DNA of 64,000 nucleotides. Source: JAABTH01 sp964390725 (GTDB lineage: Bacteria > Bacillota > Dethiobacteria > DTU022). The position numbers and the translations under genes were made by a program. The notes beneath the pieces were generated by a model. The model saw nothing but the letters and a program-made list of their open reading frames with translations. It searched no databases and was not told the origin of the DNA. The stretch is from the NCBI GenBank assembly GCA_964390725.1, contig CAYMIW010000001.1:127440-191439 (forward strand). Reading direction: 5' to 3'. Numbering within the stretch: position 1 is the stretch's first letter; the number at the start of each line of letters is the position of its first letter. Positions 6,982 through 16,031 of the stretch are shown here, one piece after another.

Positions 6982-9177
6982 ATGACCGGATTTTTAGCAA
7001 GATTGAAGAAAAGGAACTGGCATCTCAAACTGTTGCTCATTCTTTTCCCTGTTCTTTTCCTGTTTGTATTTGTCTACAGGTTTTTAATCATTCCTACATT
7101 CGAAGAGGATATATATAGCGAGAAAATGTTGCAAACTGCCGAAATGGTTAATATCGGTCTTTCTATTCTCGATCATTTTTACCAATTGGAGCAGCAGGGA
7201 GTTTTAAGCCGCGAAGAAGCCCAAAAAGAAGCGGCCGGGTTGATACGTGTTATTGGCTACGGTGAAGAAAAACTCGATTATTACTGGATAAACACTTATG
7301 ATAACCTGATGATTGTTCACCCTTTTCGCACAGATTTTGAGGGGCGAATACTTTCTGGTTCCGACGATCCTGAAGATATTTATACCTATGAACTTTTTCA
7401 GCGGTTTATTGATCTGTGCCGGGAACATGGGGCCGGACATATTACTTATTACTGGCAATATTACGATGAACAGGACCGTTTGGAAGAAAAACTTTCCTAT
7501 GTTGCTTCTTTTGATCCCTGGGGTTGGATTATTGGGACAGGTGTCTACCTGGTTGATCTTGAAATGCTTATAAGTCAGAGAAGTAACGTTGCTTCTTTGT
7601 TCATGTTACTGTTTGGGATAGCGGTAATTGCCACATTGTACTATTACTCGAAAAGCAGGCTTACAGAAAAAGAGCTGCTTGAAAGTGAAGAAAAATACAG
7701 GATTATAGCAGAAAACACTGCTGATACTATAACTATTCTTGATCTGAATCTTAAATATATTTATGTAAGTCCTTCGATCTACAAACTGCAGGGTTATACC
7801 GTGGAAGAGGCAATGAGCCGTAGTTTAGAGCAAACCCTGACCCCTGATTCATTGCAGGTTGCCCTAAATACTTTCCTTGAAGAAATGAATCGCATAAACA
7901 AAGAGCCGGATAAACCGGATAAAACAGTACAGCTTGAGCTTGAGGAGTATAGAAAAGATGGTTCTACCATATGGGTGGACAATTCATTAACGCTGCTCAG
8001 GGATGAACAGGGGAAGCCGATCGGTATTTTATCGGTTGCCAGGGATATAACTGAAAGGAAACAACAGGAAGAATCATTGCGTAGAGAACAGCAGGAGAAG
8101 TCGCTTATTTTGGATAACCTGGCCGAAAGGGTCACCTATATGGACTGTGATATGAGAATAGTCTGGGCAAACCAGGCAGTTGTGACACAGGAAGGTAACG
8201 AACTGGCCATAAGTATAGGGGAAAAGTGTTACGAGGTATGGCACGGTTATACTGAACCCTGCAGGGATTGTCCTGTTTTCACGGTTTTACAAACCGGGCA
8301 GGTGTCTGAAGGAGTAGTTGTTTATCCGGATGGCCGCTATTGGAAAATGACCGGTTCACCGGTTTATGATAAATCAGGCCAGATTATCGGTGTTCTTGGT
8401 ACTGCTCTTGAGATAACCGATCTCAAAAAAGCGGAAAGTGAACTAAAAAAACTGAATGAAGAACTGGAAGTGCGGGTTCGCGAAAGAACCGAAGAGTTGA
8501 GCCGCGCCAACAAGGAGCTGGCGGCCTTTACTTATTCGGTTTCTCACGATTTGCGTTCCCCGTTAAGAGGAATCAGTGGTTTCACGGAAGCAGTACTTGA
8601 AGATTATGAAGAGAAACTTAATGGGCAGGGTCGCGATTACCTCGAGCGTGTTTTAAAGGCAACCGCCCGTATGAACGAACTTATTGATGATCTGTTAAAA
8701 CTTTCCAGGGTAACAAGGCAGGAAATTCATAAACACCAGGTTGACCTGAGCGCAATGGTTACTGCTTATGCGGTTTACCTTCAGGAAGAAGCCCCGGACC
8801 GCCGGGTGGAATTCAGGGTGCAGCCGGGCTGTACAGTTATTGGAGATGCAGCTCTTTTGCGCATTGCCCTGGAAAACCTAATAAACAACGCCTGGAAATA
8901 CACAGGGAAAAATGAACAGGCCCTGATTGAGTTTGGTCAATATGAGGAAAATGGCAACAGTGTCTGTTATGTGAAAGATGATGGTGTAGGGTTTAACATG
9001 GTTTACAAGGATAAGGTATTCAATGCTTTTCAGAGACTGCACAGCCCGGGAGAATACCCCGGTACCGGGGTTGGCCTCAGTATAGTCCAGCGCATTATTG
9101 AACGTCACGGTGGAGAAATCTGGGCTGTATCTGAGGAAGAAAAAGGCGCTGTTTTTTATTTTTCCATACCTTCATAG
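6982..9177 (+). CDS. Cache-PAS-PAS sensor histidine kinase
   Basis: From ATG 6982 the kinase has about 731 residues: a first membrane helix (about 11-31), a periplasmic single-Cache domain with the marker LDYYWINTYDNLMIVHPF, a second helix (about 200-222), PAS 1 (about 235-360), PAS 2 with a CxxC pair in EPCRDCPVF (about 370-480), a short coiled coil, HisKA with His522 in SVSHDLRSPLRG, and HATPase_c with N-box ENLINNAWKY and GTGVGLSIV. An upstream in-frame start at 6850 would add 44 residues but lacks a good ribosome binding site. Cache domains of this sort usually bind small organic ligands. The divergent Rcp1-like regulator is the likely partner. Confidence 0.88.
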   Translation: MTGFLARLKKRNWHLKLLLILFPVLFLFVFVYRFLIIPTFEEDIYSEKMLQTAEMVNIGLSILDHFYQLEQQGVLSREEAQKEAAGLIRVIGYGEEKLDYYWINTYDNLMIVHPFRTDFEGRILSGSDDPEDIYTYELFQRFIDLCREHGAGHITYYWQYYDEQDRLEEKLSYVASFDPWGWIIGTGVYLVDLEMLISQRSNVASLFMLLFGIAVIATLYYYSKSRLTEKELLESEEKYRIIAENTADTITILDLNLKYIYVSPSIYKLQGYTVEEAMSRSLEQTLTPDSLQVALNTFLEEMNRINKEPDKPDKTVQLELEEYRKDGSTIWVDNSLTLLRDEQGKPIGILSVARDITERKQQEESLRREQQEKSLILDNLAERVTYMDCDMRIVWANQAVVTQEGNELAISIGEKCYEVWHGYTEPCRDCPVFTVLQTGQVSEGVVVYPDGRYWKMTGSPVYDKSGQIIGVLGTALEITDLKKAESELKKLNEELEVRVRERTEELSRANKELAAFTYSVSHDLRSPLRGISGFTEAVLEDYEEKLNGQGRDYLERVLKATARMNELIDDLLKLSRVTRQEIHKHQVDLSAMVTAYAVYLQEEAPDRRVEFRVQPGCTVIGDAALLRIALENLINNAWKYTGKNEQALIEFGQYEENGNSVCYVKDDGVGFNMVYKDKVFNAFQRLHSPGEYPGTGVGLSIVQRIIERHGGEIWAVSEEEKGAVFYFSIPS

Positions 9178-9254
9178 TATTGTTGCCATGGTTTCACTCT
9201 TATCCAGAGTATGGTAAAATTTGTTTATGCCTGATTACAGGGAGGAGTGCATTA

Positions 9255-10277
9255 ATGATAGATCTACGCAGTGATACGATAACCAAGCCCACTGAAGCCA
9301 TGCGCAAGGCGATGGCGGTTGCTGAAGTGGGAGATGATGTTTATGGTGAAGATCCCTCAATAAACCACCTGCAGGAGTTGTCTGCACAGATGATGGGGAA
9401 GGAAGCGTCGCTTTTTGTCCCCAGTGGGACGATGGGTAACCAGCTGGCGGTTCTGGCCCATACCCGCCCCGGTACTGAAATTATTCTCGAAGCAGATTCT
9501 CATATTTATTATTATGAAGCGGCGGCAGCCTCGGTTTTTGCCGGAGTTCAGCCCCGGCCGTTGTCTGGAGTAAGGGGTGTATTAGATGCTGAACTAGTAG
9601 AGTGGGCCATTCGCCAGGATGACATTCACCTGCCTCCGACATCCTTGATATGCATGGAAAACACCCATAACCGGGCCGGTGGTACTATCGTGCCCCTTGC
9701 TGATATGCGTGCAGTATATGATGTTGCCCTGCGGCATCAGGTTCCTGTGCATCTGGACGGAGCGCGAATTTTTAACGCATCAATTGCCTCGGGTGTAGCG
9801 GTGAAAGATTATACCGCCTGCACTACATCAGTTCAGTTTTGCCTGTCAAAAGGCTTGGGTGCTCCAGTTGGATCAATTTTAGCCGGACCGGAAGATTTTA
9901 TCGAGAAAGCCAGGAGATGGCGAAAAAGGCTGGGTGGGGGGATGCGTCAGGCTGGTATAATCGCTGCTGCCGGGGTTGTAGCCCTGGAAACCATGGTTGA
10001 CCGCCTGGCTGAAGACCATGAAAACGCCCGCTTCCTTGCTGAAGGGTTGGCCGGTTTGGAGGGTATCGATTTTGATCCGGATGATGTTGATACAAACATA
10101 GTTATTGTTAAACCGACAAAAATGTCCATTCGGCAACTGGGAGATGAGCTGGAAAAGAGAGGTATACTGACGGTCGTAATCGAACCTGACCGAATTCGTT
10201 TTACTACGAGCCTGGAAGTAAACAGAACGGATATTGAAAAAACGGTTACAGCTGTTCGGGAGATACTGAAAGCGTAA
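9255..10277 (+). CDS. ltaE: low-specificity threonine aldolase
   Basis: A 340-residue PLP enzyme of fold type I beginning IDLRSDTITKPTEAMR, the family opening. GEDPSINHLQ, FVPSGTMGNQLA (cofactor binding), HLDGARIFNA and the Schiff-base lysine in FCLSKGLGAPVGS are all visible, followed by the Arg-rich KRLGGGMRQAG. It cleaves threonine or allo-threonine to glycine and acetaldehyde. The longer frame from 9180 is set aside because GGGAGGAG lies just before ATG 9255. It stands alone between the sensor kinase and the aminotransferase. Confidence 0.93.
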   Translation: MIDLRSDTITKPTEAMRKAMAVAEVGDDVYGEDPSINHLQELSAQMMGKEASLFVPSGTMGNQLAVLAHTRPGTEIILEADSHIYYYEAAAASVFAGVQPRPLSGVRGVLDAELVEWAIRQDDIHLPPTSLICMENTHNRAGGTIVPLADMRAVYDVALRHQVPVHLDGARIFNASIASGVAVKDYTACTTSVQFCLSKGLGAPVGSILAGPEDFIEKARRWRKRLGGGMRQAGIIAAAGVVALETMVDRLAEDHENARFLAEGLAGLEGIDFDPDDVDTNIVIVKPTKMSIRQLGDELEKRGILTVVIEPDRIRFTTSLEVNRTDIEKTVTAVREILKA

Positions 10278-10422
10278 GGAAAACCCGGTTGCTGTATTCT
10301 TATAATTAAGATTCCTTGATACTATTTTTCAAAGTTGAGAACTGATTTTTAAACACCCTGGTTGCGTAGCTTATTATACCTTGGTTTTATCATGTTTTCC
10401 GGGGTGTAAATTTTTTTGTTTG

Positions 10423-10439
10423 TTGGCATATTAATTGCT
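10423..10439 (+). promoter_or_regulatory. candidate -24/-12 (sigma-54) promoter of the putrescine aminotransferase gene
   Basis: TTGGCATATTAATTGCT has GG at 10425-10426 and GC at 10437-10438, separated by exactly ten bases, as in the sigma-54 consensus TGGCAC-N5-TTGC. It lies about 95 bases upstream of the gene, leaving room for a leader. In Escherichia coli the homologous ygjG gene is sigma-54 dependent, which supports the call. No enhancer-binding protein gene lies in the window. Confidence 0.55.
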
Positions 10440-10531
10440 TTTATTTTGGTATGAAAGAATGGGTATCTTTTTCCGGTGAAAAGCTTCACTTTGGCGGTAT
10501 TATTATAATCTGAGAGGAGCAGTTGAGTATT

Positions 10532-11884
10532 ATGGACCAGTATAAAAAAGCGATGGATTATGCCGGTCGCTGGCTGGGAATCATCAATTGCGAAGAGCTT
10601 GATGAATCGACGGCTCAGCAAATTTCCAAGGAGACGGTTGATAATTTTGTTAATCACTTTAACAAGGGCTGGGTAGACTACCGCAAGTCAGTTACTGAAG
10701 CTGGCGATTATGCCGGCACGGAATGGCGCGGGCATGGGATTTATTATTATGATGTTTTTGGTCAGGAATATATTGACTGTCTGGGTGGTTACGGAGCTCT
10801 TGACCTGGGCTGGTCGCACCCGGAAGTAGTTGAGGCTGTTCGGGCCCAGGCAGGAAAATCGGGTATACCAAGCCAGGAGCTGATGGATCCGCTGCGGGGT
10901 GTGCTGGCCAGGCTGCTGGCTCATATTACCCCGGGCGATATTGACCATTCTTTTTTTGTGAACAGTGGCACCGAAACTATCGAAGGGGCCCTGAAGATAG
11001 CCAAGCTGTATACTGGTAAGCATAATTTTATTTCCACTGTTTCCGCATTTCATGGAAAAACCCTCGGATCACTTAGTGTCATGGGCAAAAAAGATTATCG
11101 TGAGGCTCTTCAACCTTTTGGTGGTCAGACATTTTATGTTCCTTTCGGAGATGCTGATGCTCTTGAAAAACAGCTTGAAATATGTGCAAAAGTAGGTATT
11201 GAAATTGCTGCATTCATCGCCGAGCCGATCCAGGGAGAGGCCGGGGCAATAGTTCCTCCTGATCAGTACTGGCCGAAAGTAAGAGAAATATGCAACAGCT
11301 ATGAAATACTGCTTATATGTGATGAAGTCCAGACCGGTATGGGCAGAACCGGAAAGCTGTGGGGAGTTGAACACTGGAATATCGTTCCTGACATTTTATG
11401 TGTGGCAAAGTCTCTCGGAGGCGGTTTGATGCCGATGGGAGCTTTTATGGGGAATGGAAAAATATGGAGTGTATTTGAGGATCCTAACCCCTTCATTCAT
11501 ACAACAACAACGGGTGGCAATCCTATGGCCTGTGCTGCGGCAATTGCTGCCATTAATGTAACACTGCGCGAGAAGCTGCCCGAAAAAGCTGCGGAACTTG
11601 GTGGTTATTTTATCGACAAGCTGAAAGAATTTGCAGAAAAGTATCCCCAGGTATACAAGAGTATAACCGGTAAGGGGCTGTTAATTGGGCAGCACTTCCA
11701 GGAGCCCGAAATCGGTTACCAGATTGCTGCCGGACTCTTTAAGAGAAAAGTCCTGGTGGCCGGAACCCTGATCAGTGCAAATACGGTTCGTTTTGAACCG
11801 GCTTTAATAATAACCCGTGAACAGATTGACGAAGTGTTGAACCGCCTCGATGATGTATTGCAGGAAGTTGTAAAAAAACTTTAA
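10532..11884 (+). CDS. patA: putrescine aminotransferase (YgjG-like)
   Basis: A class III aminotransferase of about 450 residues that aligns by eye over its length with E. coli YgjG: WVDYRKSVTEAGDY, DCLGGYGALDLGWSHP, SQELMDPLRG, FFVNSGTETIEGALK, AFHGKTLGSLS, the Asp motif LLICDEVQTGMGRTG, the Schiff-base lysine in CVAKSLGGGLMPMGA, and FIHTTTTGGNPMACAAA. It would transfer an amino group from putrescine or another diamine to 2-oxoglutarate. Start: ATG 10532 is 12 bases from GAGGAG, while in-frame TTG 10523 is only 3 bases away; the ATG is preferred. A terminator follows at 11931. Confidence 0.85.
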   Translation: MDQYKKAMDYAGRWLGIINCEELDESTAQQISKETVDNFVNHFNKGWVDYRKSVTEAGDYAGTEWRGHGIYYYDVFGQEYIDCLGGYGALDLGWSHPEVVEAVRAQAGKSGIPSQELMDPLRGVLARLLAHITPGDIDHSFFVNSGTETIEGALKIAKLYTGKHNFISTVSAFHGKTLGSLSVMGKKDYREALQPFGGQTFYVPFGDADALEKQLEICAKVGIEIAAFIAEPIQGEAGAIVPPDQYWPKVREICNSYEILLICDEVQTGMGRTGKLWGVEHWNIVPDILCVAKSLGGGLMPMGAFMGNGKIWSVFEDPNPFIHTTTTGGNPMACAAAIAAINVTLREKLPEKAAELGGYFIDKLKEFAEKYPQVYKSITGKGLLIGQHFQEPEIGYQIAAGLFKRKVLVAGTLISANTVRFEPALIITREQIDEVLNRLDDVLQEVVKKL

Positions 11885-11930
11885 CCTGCAGTGATGAAAA
11901 TCAGGCGATTTTATTTACTGTAATACTGTA

Positions 11931-11959
11931 TAAAGACCGGCTTAACAGCCGGTCTTTAT
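11931..11959 (+). terminator. stem-loop terminator after patA
   Basis: TAAAGACCGGC (11931-11941) pairs with GCCGGTCTTTA (11948-11958) around TTAACA. The stem is strong but the following T-run is weak because the arms supply the A and T tracts themselves; this makes it able to act in both directions. Confidence 0.7.
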
Positions 11960-12031
11960 ACAGGCCTGATTAAAGGGGTTTGGACTATGCTGTCGAACTT
12001 ATATATATAACCCGGATCCTGGGGGAATCTA

Positions 12032-13570
12032 ATGTATCTTAATCCGTATATTTTACCGTATCTGATAGCTTGGATCATACTGCTTTTGTTGGCCGGACAG
12101 GCATGGCAATACAGGAATAATCAAGCGGCTGTTCCTTTTGTTGCGCTGGCCCTTACCTGTGCTTTTTATGCTTTTTTTTATGCTCTTGAGCTGTCATCGG
12201 CAGAGCTAAATTTAATAATGTTCTGGATTAAAGTTGAATATATCTTCATTTTGCTCATTCCACCCTTGTTGATTTATTTCACTATGGCTTATACCGGTTG
12301 GAAAGTTGGGGAAAAAAATGCCATTGTTATCAGCATGCTTGCTTTTTCCCTGCTTGTATATATTCTACTGTTGACAAACCAGTATCATGGGTTGATTTAC
12401 CGCAGTATAGAATTGGATATGAACGGACCTTTTCCAATGATTACTTTTGAAAAAGGGATTTTTTATTGGATAAACACGATATATATCTCAATCGCGGTTT
12501 TGGCCGGCAATGTTCTTTTTTTAATCATGTTAATCAATGCCAACAAGGTATACCGGGGGAAAATAGCACTAATGGTTCTGGGTTCTTTCTTGCCCTGGAG
12601 CGGTTTTATTTTTTACCAGATTCAGGCCCTGCCCTGGAACCTCGATACAACCCCATTATTTATCTCTGCCAGTGCAGTTTTCTTTTTCTTAGGGATGTTT
12701 CGCTACCGCTTATTTGATCTCACTCCTGTTGCCAGGACCAGGCTTTTCGAAGAACTTCCCGATGGGGTTCTTATTATTGATAATAACCTGAATATAGCTG
12801 ATCTAAATAAAACCGCAACAGGTTTATTCAAAACTGGAAGCCTGGCGGTAGGCAGAGCGGCTGCCGAAGCTCTGAGCGATTGGCCGGACTTACTGAAGGT
12901 GCTCGGGTCTGCTTCCGGTCGAGTTGATTTTGAACTAAGCAGAGAAGGGGTAAAAGGGAATAATTGGTACCGGATTGACATTATACCCTTGCAGGAAAAG
13001 CAGGGGCCAGTTTACGGCCAGATGGTGATTATCAGCGATATAAGCAGCCGAAAAAAAATAGAAGAAAAGCTCCAGCTGCTTGCAACAACCGATGAACTGA
13101 CCGGACTCTGGAATCGGAGATACTTTATTAAGGGACTCAGTGATGAGTTAAAGCGTATGAAACGTCATGATCACCCTTTTTCTCTCCTGATGATCGATAT
13201 TGACCATTTTAAAGCAGTAAATGACCTATTTAGCCACAACGCAGGAGATCTCAGTTTAATGCATTTGTCCGATCTGGTGCGAAGCCGGCTGCGAGAGGTT
13301 GACCTGGTAGCCAGGCTGGGGGGGGAGGAATTTGGGATTATCCTTCCCGGAACATCACTTGACAATGCCTTCACGGTAGCGGAAAATTTAAGAAAAATTA
13401 TCGCTGAAACTCCATTTTGCCACGAGGGAGCTAAAATAAGCCTGACAGTCAGTATTGGAGTAACCGAATGCAGACCGGATACTGCATCTGTTGAAGACCT
13501 GCTGAAGTTAGCTGATAAAGCGCTATACAGCGCCAAAAAAGAAGGGCGTAACCGCGCCGTAATTATTTAA
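12032..13570 (+). CDS. membrane diguanylate cyclase (7TM-PAS-GGDEF)
   Basis: This 512-residue protein has seven or eight membrane helices in residues 1-225, resembling the 7TM region found at the N-terminus of some histidine kinases. A PAS domain (about 235-340) follows, then a GGDEF domain (about 350-510). The active-site loop is GGEEF at residues 430-434, and an intact inhibitory site REVD lies five residues before it, so feedback inhibition by c-di-GMP is expected. DELTGLWNRRYF and IDHFKAVND complete the GTP and metal site. It should make c-di-GMP from two GTP at the membrane. The HD-GYP protein near 34 kb could be its opposite number. Confidence 0.92.
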   Translation: MYLNPYILPYLIAWIILLLLAGQAWQYRNNQAAVPFVALALTCAFYAFFYALELSSAELNLIMFWIKVEYIFILLIPPLLIYFTMAYTGWKVGEKNAIVISMLAFSLLVYILLLTNQYHGLIYRSIELDMNGPFPMITFEKGIFYWINTIYISIAVLAGNVLFLIMLINANKVYRGKIALMVLGSFLPWSGFIFYQIQALPWNLDTTPLFISASAVFFFLGMFRYRLFDLTPVARTRLFEELPDGVLIIDNNLNIADLNKTATGLFKTGSLAVGRAAAEALSDWPDLLKVLGSASGRVDFELSREGVKGNNWYRIDIIPLQEKQGPVYGQMVIISDISSRKKIEEKLQLLATTDELTGLWNRRYFIKGLSDELKRMKRHDHPFSLLMIDIDHFKAVNDLFSHNAGDLSLMHLSDLVRSRLREVDLVARLGGEEFGIILPGTSLDNAFTVAENLRKIIAETPFCHEGAKISLTVSIGVTECRPDTASVEDLLKLADKALYSAKKEGRNRAVII

Positions 13571-13584
13571 GGAGAGATAAAATT

Positions 13585-13968
13585 ATGTCCCGGGAAGAAA
13601 AAACCCTTGATCTGATTGCTCTGCTGCACCAAATCCTGGCAGTGATTACCGGGATAACCTCTTTAATACCTCTTGTCTATTTAATTTTCGGGGTTTTTCT
13701 GCTTAATGTGGATGGCGGAGCAGGTGATCCCACCCCGAGGGTTTTTGCCCTGGTTTATATTATTATATCCACACTGTTAATCCTGGCAGGCTGGACTCTT
13801 GCCGTATTAGTTTTTATAGCGGGAATTAAACTCAGGAAACGACAATCATACAAATATTGTATGGTAATTGCTTTTATGGAGTGTCTTTTATTACCTCTTG
13901 GGCCCATCCTGGGCATATATACAATAATTACTCTGAACCAGGAAGAGTATATCTACCTGTTTGAGTAG
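13585..13968 (+). CDS. small integral-membrane protein
   Basis: A 127-residue protein of unknown family with three hydrophobic segments (about residues 13-38, 48-75, 88-115), separated by a short soluble loop with GGAGDPTPR. It starts 14 bases after the diguanylate cyclase stop, following AAGGAGAG, so it is probably translated from the same message. I do not recognise it and assign no function. A membrane partner of the cyclase is possible from position only. Confidence 0.75.
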   Translation: MSREEKTLDLIALLHQILAVITGITSLIPLVYLIFGVFLLNVDGGAGDPTPRVFALVYIIISTLLILAGWTLAVLVFIAGIKLRKRQSYKYCMVIAFMECLLLPLGPILGIYTIITLNQEEYIYLFE

Positions 13969-13989
13969 AGATAAAAGGGAGTATCCCCG

Positions 13990-15180
13990 ATGAATACTGG
14001 TAGTATTGTCAGTCAGTCCAAAGCTATCCTGAATGAAGTGATTTCATGGCGTCGGGAATTACATCGTATTCCAGAGCTTGGGTTTGAGCTGTTTAAAACA
14101 TCGGCATTTATTCAAGAGCGGCTTAATGAATTGGAAATACCTTATCGGGTAATAGCAGAAACAGGGCTGGTTGCCCTGATTGAGGGAGGTAAACCGGGAC
14201 CAACCCTGGCTTTTCGTGCTGATATGGATGCCCTGCCAATTAAAGAAGATACAGGCCTTCCCTTTGCTTCTGACAATGGAAATATGCATGCCTGCGGGCA
14301 TGATGCCCATGCTGCTATGCTGTTGGGAGCGGCAAAGATACTCAATTCGAACAGGTCTAATTTAAAAGGCAAGGTTAAGTTGATTTTCCAGCCCGGGGAA
14401 GAGGGTTATGGAGGAGCGCAGAGGATGATAGAAGAGGGGTGCCTGGATGACCCCGAAGTAGAGGCAATCTACGGACTTCATGTAGGGCAGATATTCCCCG
14501 AAGTTGGTCTCGGGCAGGTGGGTATTTGTCCGGGAACCATTCTTGCCGCTGCCACCGCTTTTTCTGTTATAGTCAAGGGTAAAAGTACTCACGGAGCGCT
14601 TCCTCACCTGGGAGTGGACAGTATTATTACTGCGGCCGAGATAATAACCTCGCTGCAGAAGATTGTCAGCCGTGAAATTGACCCTCTCGGGACGGCAGTG
14701 TTGACCATTGGGAAAATTGCAGGAGGGGAGGCGATCAATATCGTTACTCCCAGGGTTGAATTCAGCGGTGATTTTAGAACGATTACCGAGGAAACCCGAG
14801 GTTATATTACCGACCGGGTGAAAGAAATATGTACCTCTGTAGCCATTGCCAACAGGGCTGAGGCAGAGGTGGAAATACTTGGCGGCTACCCCCCTACTGT
14901 TAATCATCCTGCCCTGGTTAAAAAAGTAGAGTCGGTCGCAGGAACAATTTTAGGGAATGAAAACGTGGTCAGCATTCTGAAGCCTAACATGGGAACCGAA
15001 GATATGTCTTTATACCTTGAAAAAGTGCCCGGTGCCTTTTTTATGCTGGGAACCGGTAATCCTGAACCGGGGCTTAACTATCCCCATCACAACTCCAGGT
15101 TTGATCTCGATGAGTCGGCCCTTTGGATCGGTCCGGCGCTATTTACCGGCCTGGCCGTCGATTACCCCGGTAATGATTAA
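13990..15180 (+). CDS. M20-family amidohydrolase
   Basis: A 396-residue M20D metallopeptidase of the hippurate hydrolase / N-acetyl-amino-acid deacetylase group. The opening WRRELHRIPELGFELFKT is diagnostic. Metal ligands are in MHACGHDAHAAMLLG (about residues 97-111) and the catalytic Glu pair in QPGEEGYGGA. The dimerisation domain begins near KGKSTHGALPHLGVDS, and the last ligand is in PHHNSRFDLDE. It hydrolyses an amide bond, releasing an amino acid from an acyl group or an amino-acid conjugate. The exact substrate cannot be told. The next gene starts 29 bases downstream. Confidence 0.9.
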   Translation: MNTGSIVSQSKAILNEVISWRRELHRIPELGFELFKTSAFIQERLNELEIPYRVIAETGLVALIEGGKPGPTLAFRADMDALPIKEDTGLPFASDNGNMHACGHDAHAAMLLGAAKILNSNRSNLKGKVKLIFQPGEEGYGGAQRMIEEGCLDDPEVEAIYGLHVGQIFPEVGLGQVGICPGTILAAATAFSVIVKGKSTHGALPHLGVDSIITAAEIITSLQKIVSREIDPLGTAVLTIGKIAGGEAINIVTPRVEFSGDFRTITEETRGYITDRVKEICTSVAIANRAEAEVEILGGYPPTVNHPALVKKVESVAGTILGNENVVSILKPNMGTEDMSLYLEKVPGAFFMLGTGNPEPGLNYPHHNSRFDLDESALWIGPALFTGLAVDYPGND

Positions 15181-15209
15181 CTTCAAGTTTTGTTATAGGA
15201 GGACTTCAA

Positions 15210-16031
15210 TTGTTGAAAGCAGATATTTTTTTTGATTCCGGCAGCGAGCTTTTCAAAGAGCTATTTACCGAAACCGCATTTGTATGGGAAGGCCTGGCGA
15301 ATATCGGACTTTTCCTGAAAAAATATTTACAGCCGAATATTGCAGCAGTACGAAACGGTTCTGCCCAGGTTGGCAGGGACACCATCCTTTACCGGGGTGA
15401 AGTATATGTCGATGGCTTCAAAATCGATAACAGCGAGAAAAGAACCAGAGTTTTTATGGATGGTAAAATCCTGGAAGACGCAACTATAATTTATGCCGGT
15501 GCTTTCCTGATGGATGATCAGATTCACCTGGGAAAAGGAGTTGTTGTGGAACCATCGGCTTTGATTCGCGGACCGGCCCTGATCGGAGACCATACCGAAG
15601 TTAGACATGGAGCATATATTCGAGGCCAGGTGATTACCGGGGAAGATTGTGTGGTGGGGCATACCACGGAAATCAAATCTTCTGTCATGTTGGGAGGTAG
15701 TAAAGCCGGTCACTTTGCTTATATCGGTGATAGTATTCTCGGCCGGGTTAACCTTGGGGCCGGAACAAAACTGGCCAATCTGAAAATGAATGGGAATCCG
15801 GTGACTCTCAAGATTGAGGGCAGGCTTTATCAAACCGGTTTGCGTAAGTTCGGGGCGATCCTGGCCGATGGAGTGGAAACAGGATGCAACAGCGTTACTT
15901 CCCCGGGTACAATACTTGGTAAAAATGTGATGCTATATCCCAATGGAACAGCGCGGGGTTATTACCCGGCTGACTCGATAGTCAGGGTCAGGCAGAATCA
16001 TGATATCATACGGGTTGAAACCGAAAAATGA
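15210..16031 (+). CDS. left-handed beta-helix (hexapeptide-repeat) protein, GlmU-C-like
   Basis: The 273-residue protein has a short helical N-terminus (1-45) and then a hexapeptide-repeat left-handed beta-helix from about residue 75 to 260, with turns such as VVEPSALIRGPALIGDHTEV and IRGQVITGEDCVVGHTTEI. The arrangement resembles the acetyltransferase half of GlmU or sugar-nucleotide transferases that lack a nucleotidyltransferase half. TTG 15210 is seven bases from AGGAGG. It overlaps by four bases (ATGA) a gene for a nucleotidyltransferase-like protein, and a glucosamine-6-phosphate deaminase follows, so an amino-sugar role is likely. Acetyltransfer itself is not shown. Confidence 0.75.
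   Translation: MLKADIFFDSGSELFKELFTETAFVWEGLANIGLFLKKYLQPNIAAVRNGSAQVGRDTILYRGEVYVDGFKIDNSEKRTRVFMDGKILEDATIIYAGAFLMDDQIHLGKGVVVEPSALIRGPALIGDHTEVRHGAYIRGQVITGEDCVVGHTTEIKSSVMLGGSKAGHFAYIGDSILGRVNLGAGTKLANLKMNGNPVTLKIEGRLYQTGLRKFGAILADGVETGCNSVTSPGTILGKNVMLYPNGTARGYYPADSIVRVRQNHDIIRVETEK

Noticed and set aside
9183..9220. Promoter before the threonine aldolase gene
   Set aside because: TTGCCA is present, but the possible -10 boxes are 21 or 26 bases away, too far for a confident call.
10349..10657. 102-residue minus-strand frame upstream of patA
   Set aside because: Covers the sigma-54-like promoter and the patA start; no ribosome binding site or family match.
14362..14907. 181-residue minus-strand frame
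   Set aside because: Lies wholly inside the M20 amidohydrolase gene, has no ribosome binding site and no recognisable motif; an antisense shadow.
15327..15833. 168-residue minus-strand frame
   Set aside because: Antisense to the beta-helix gene, whose repeats keep the opposite strand open.
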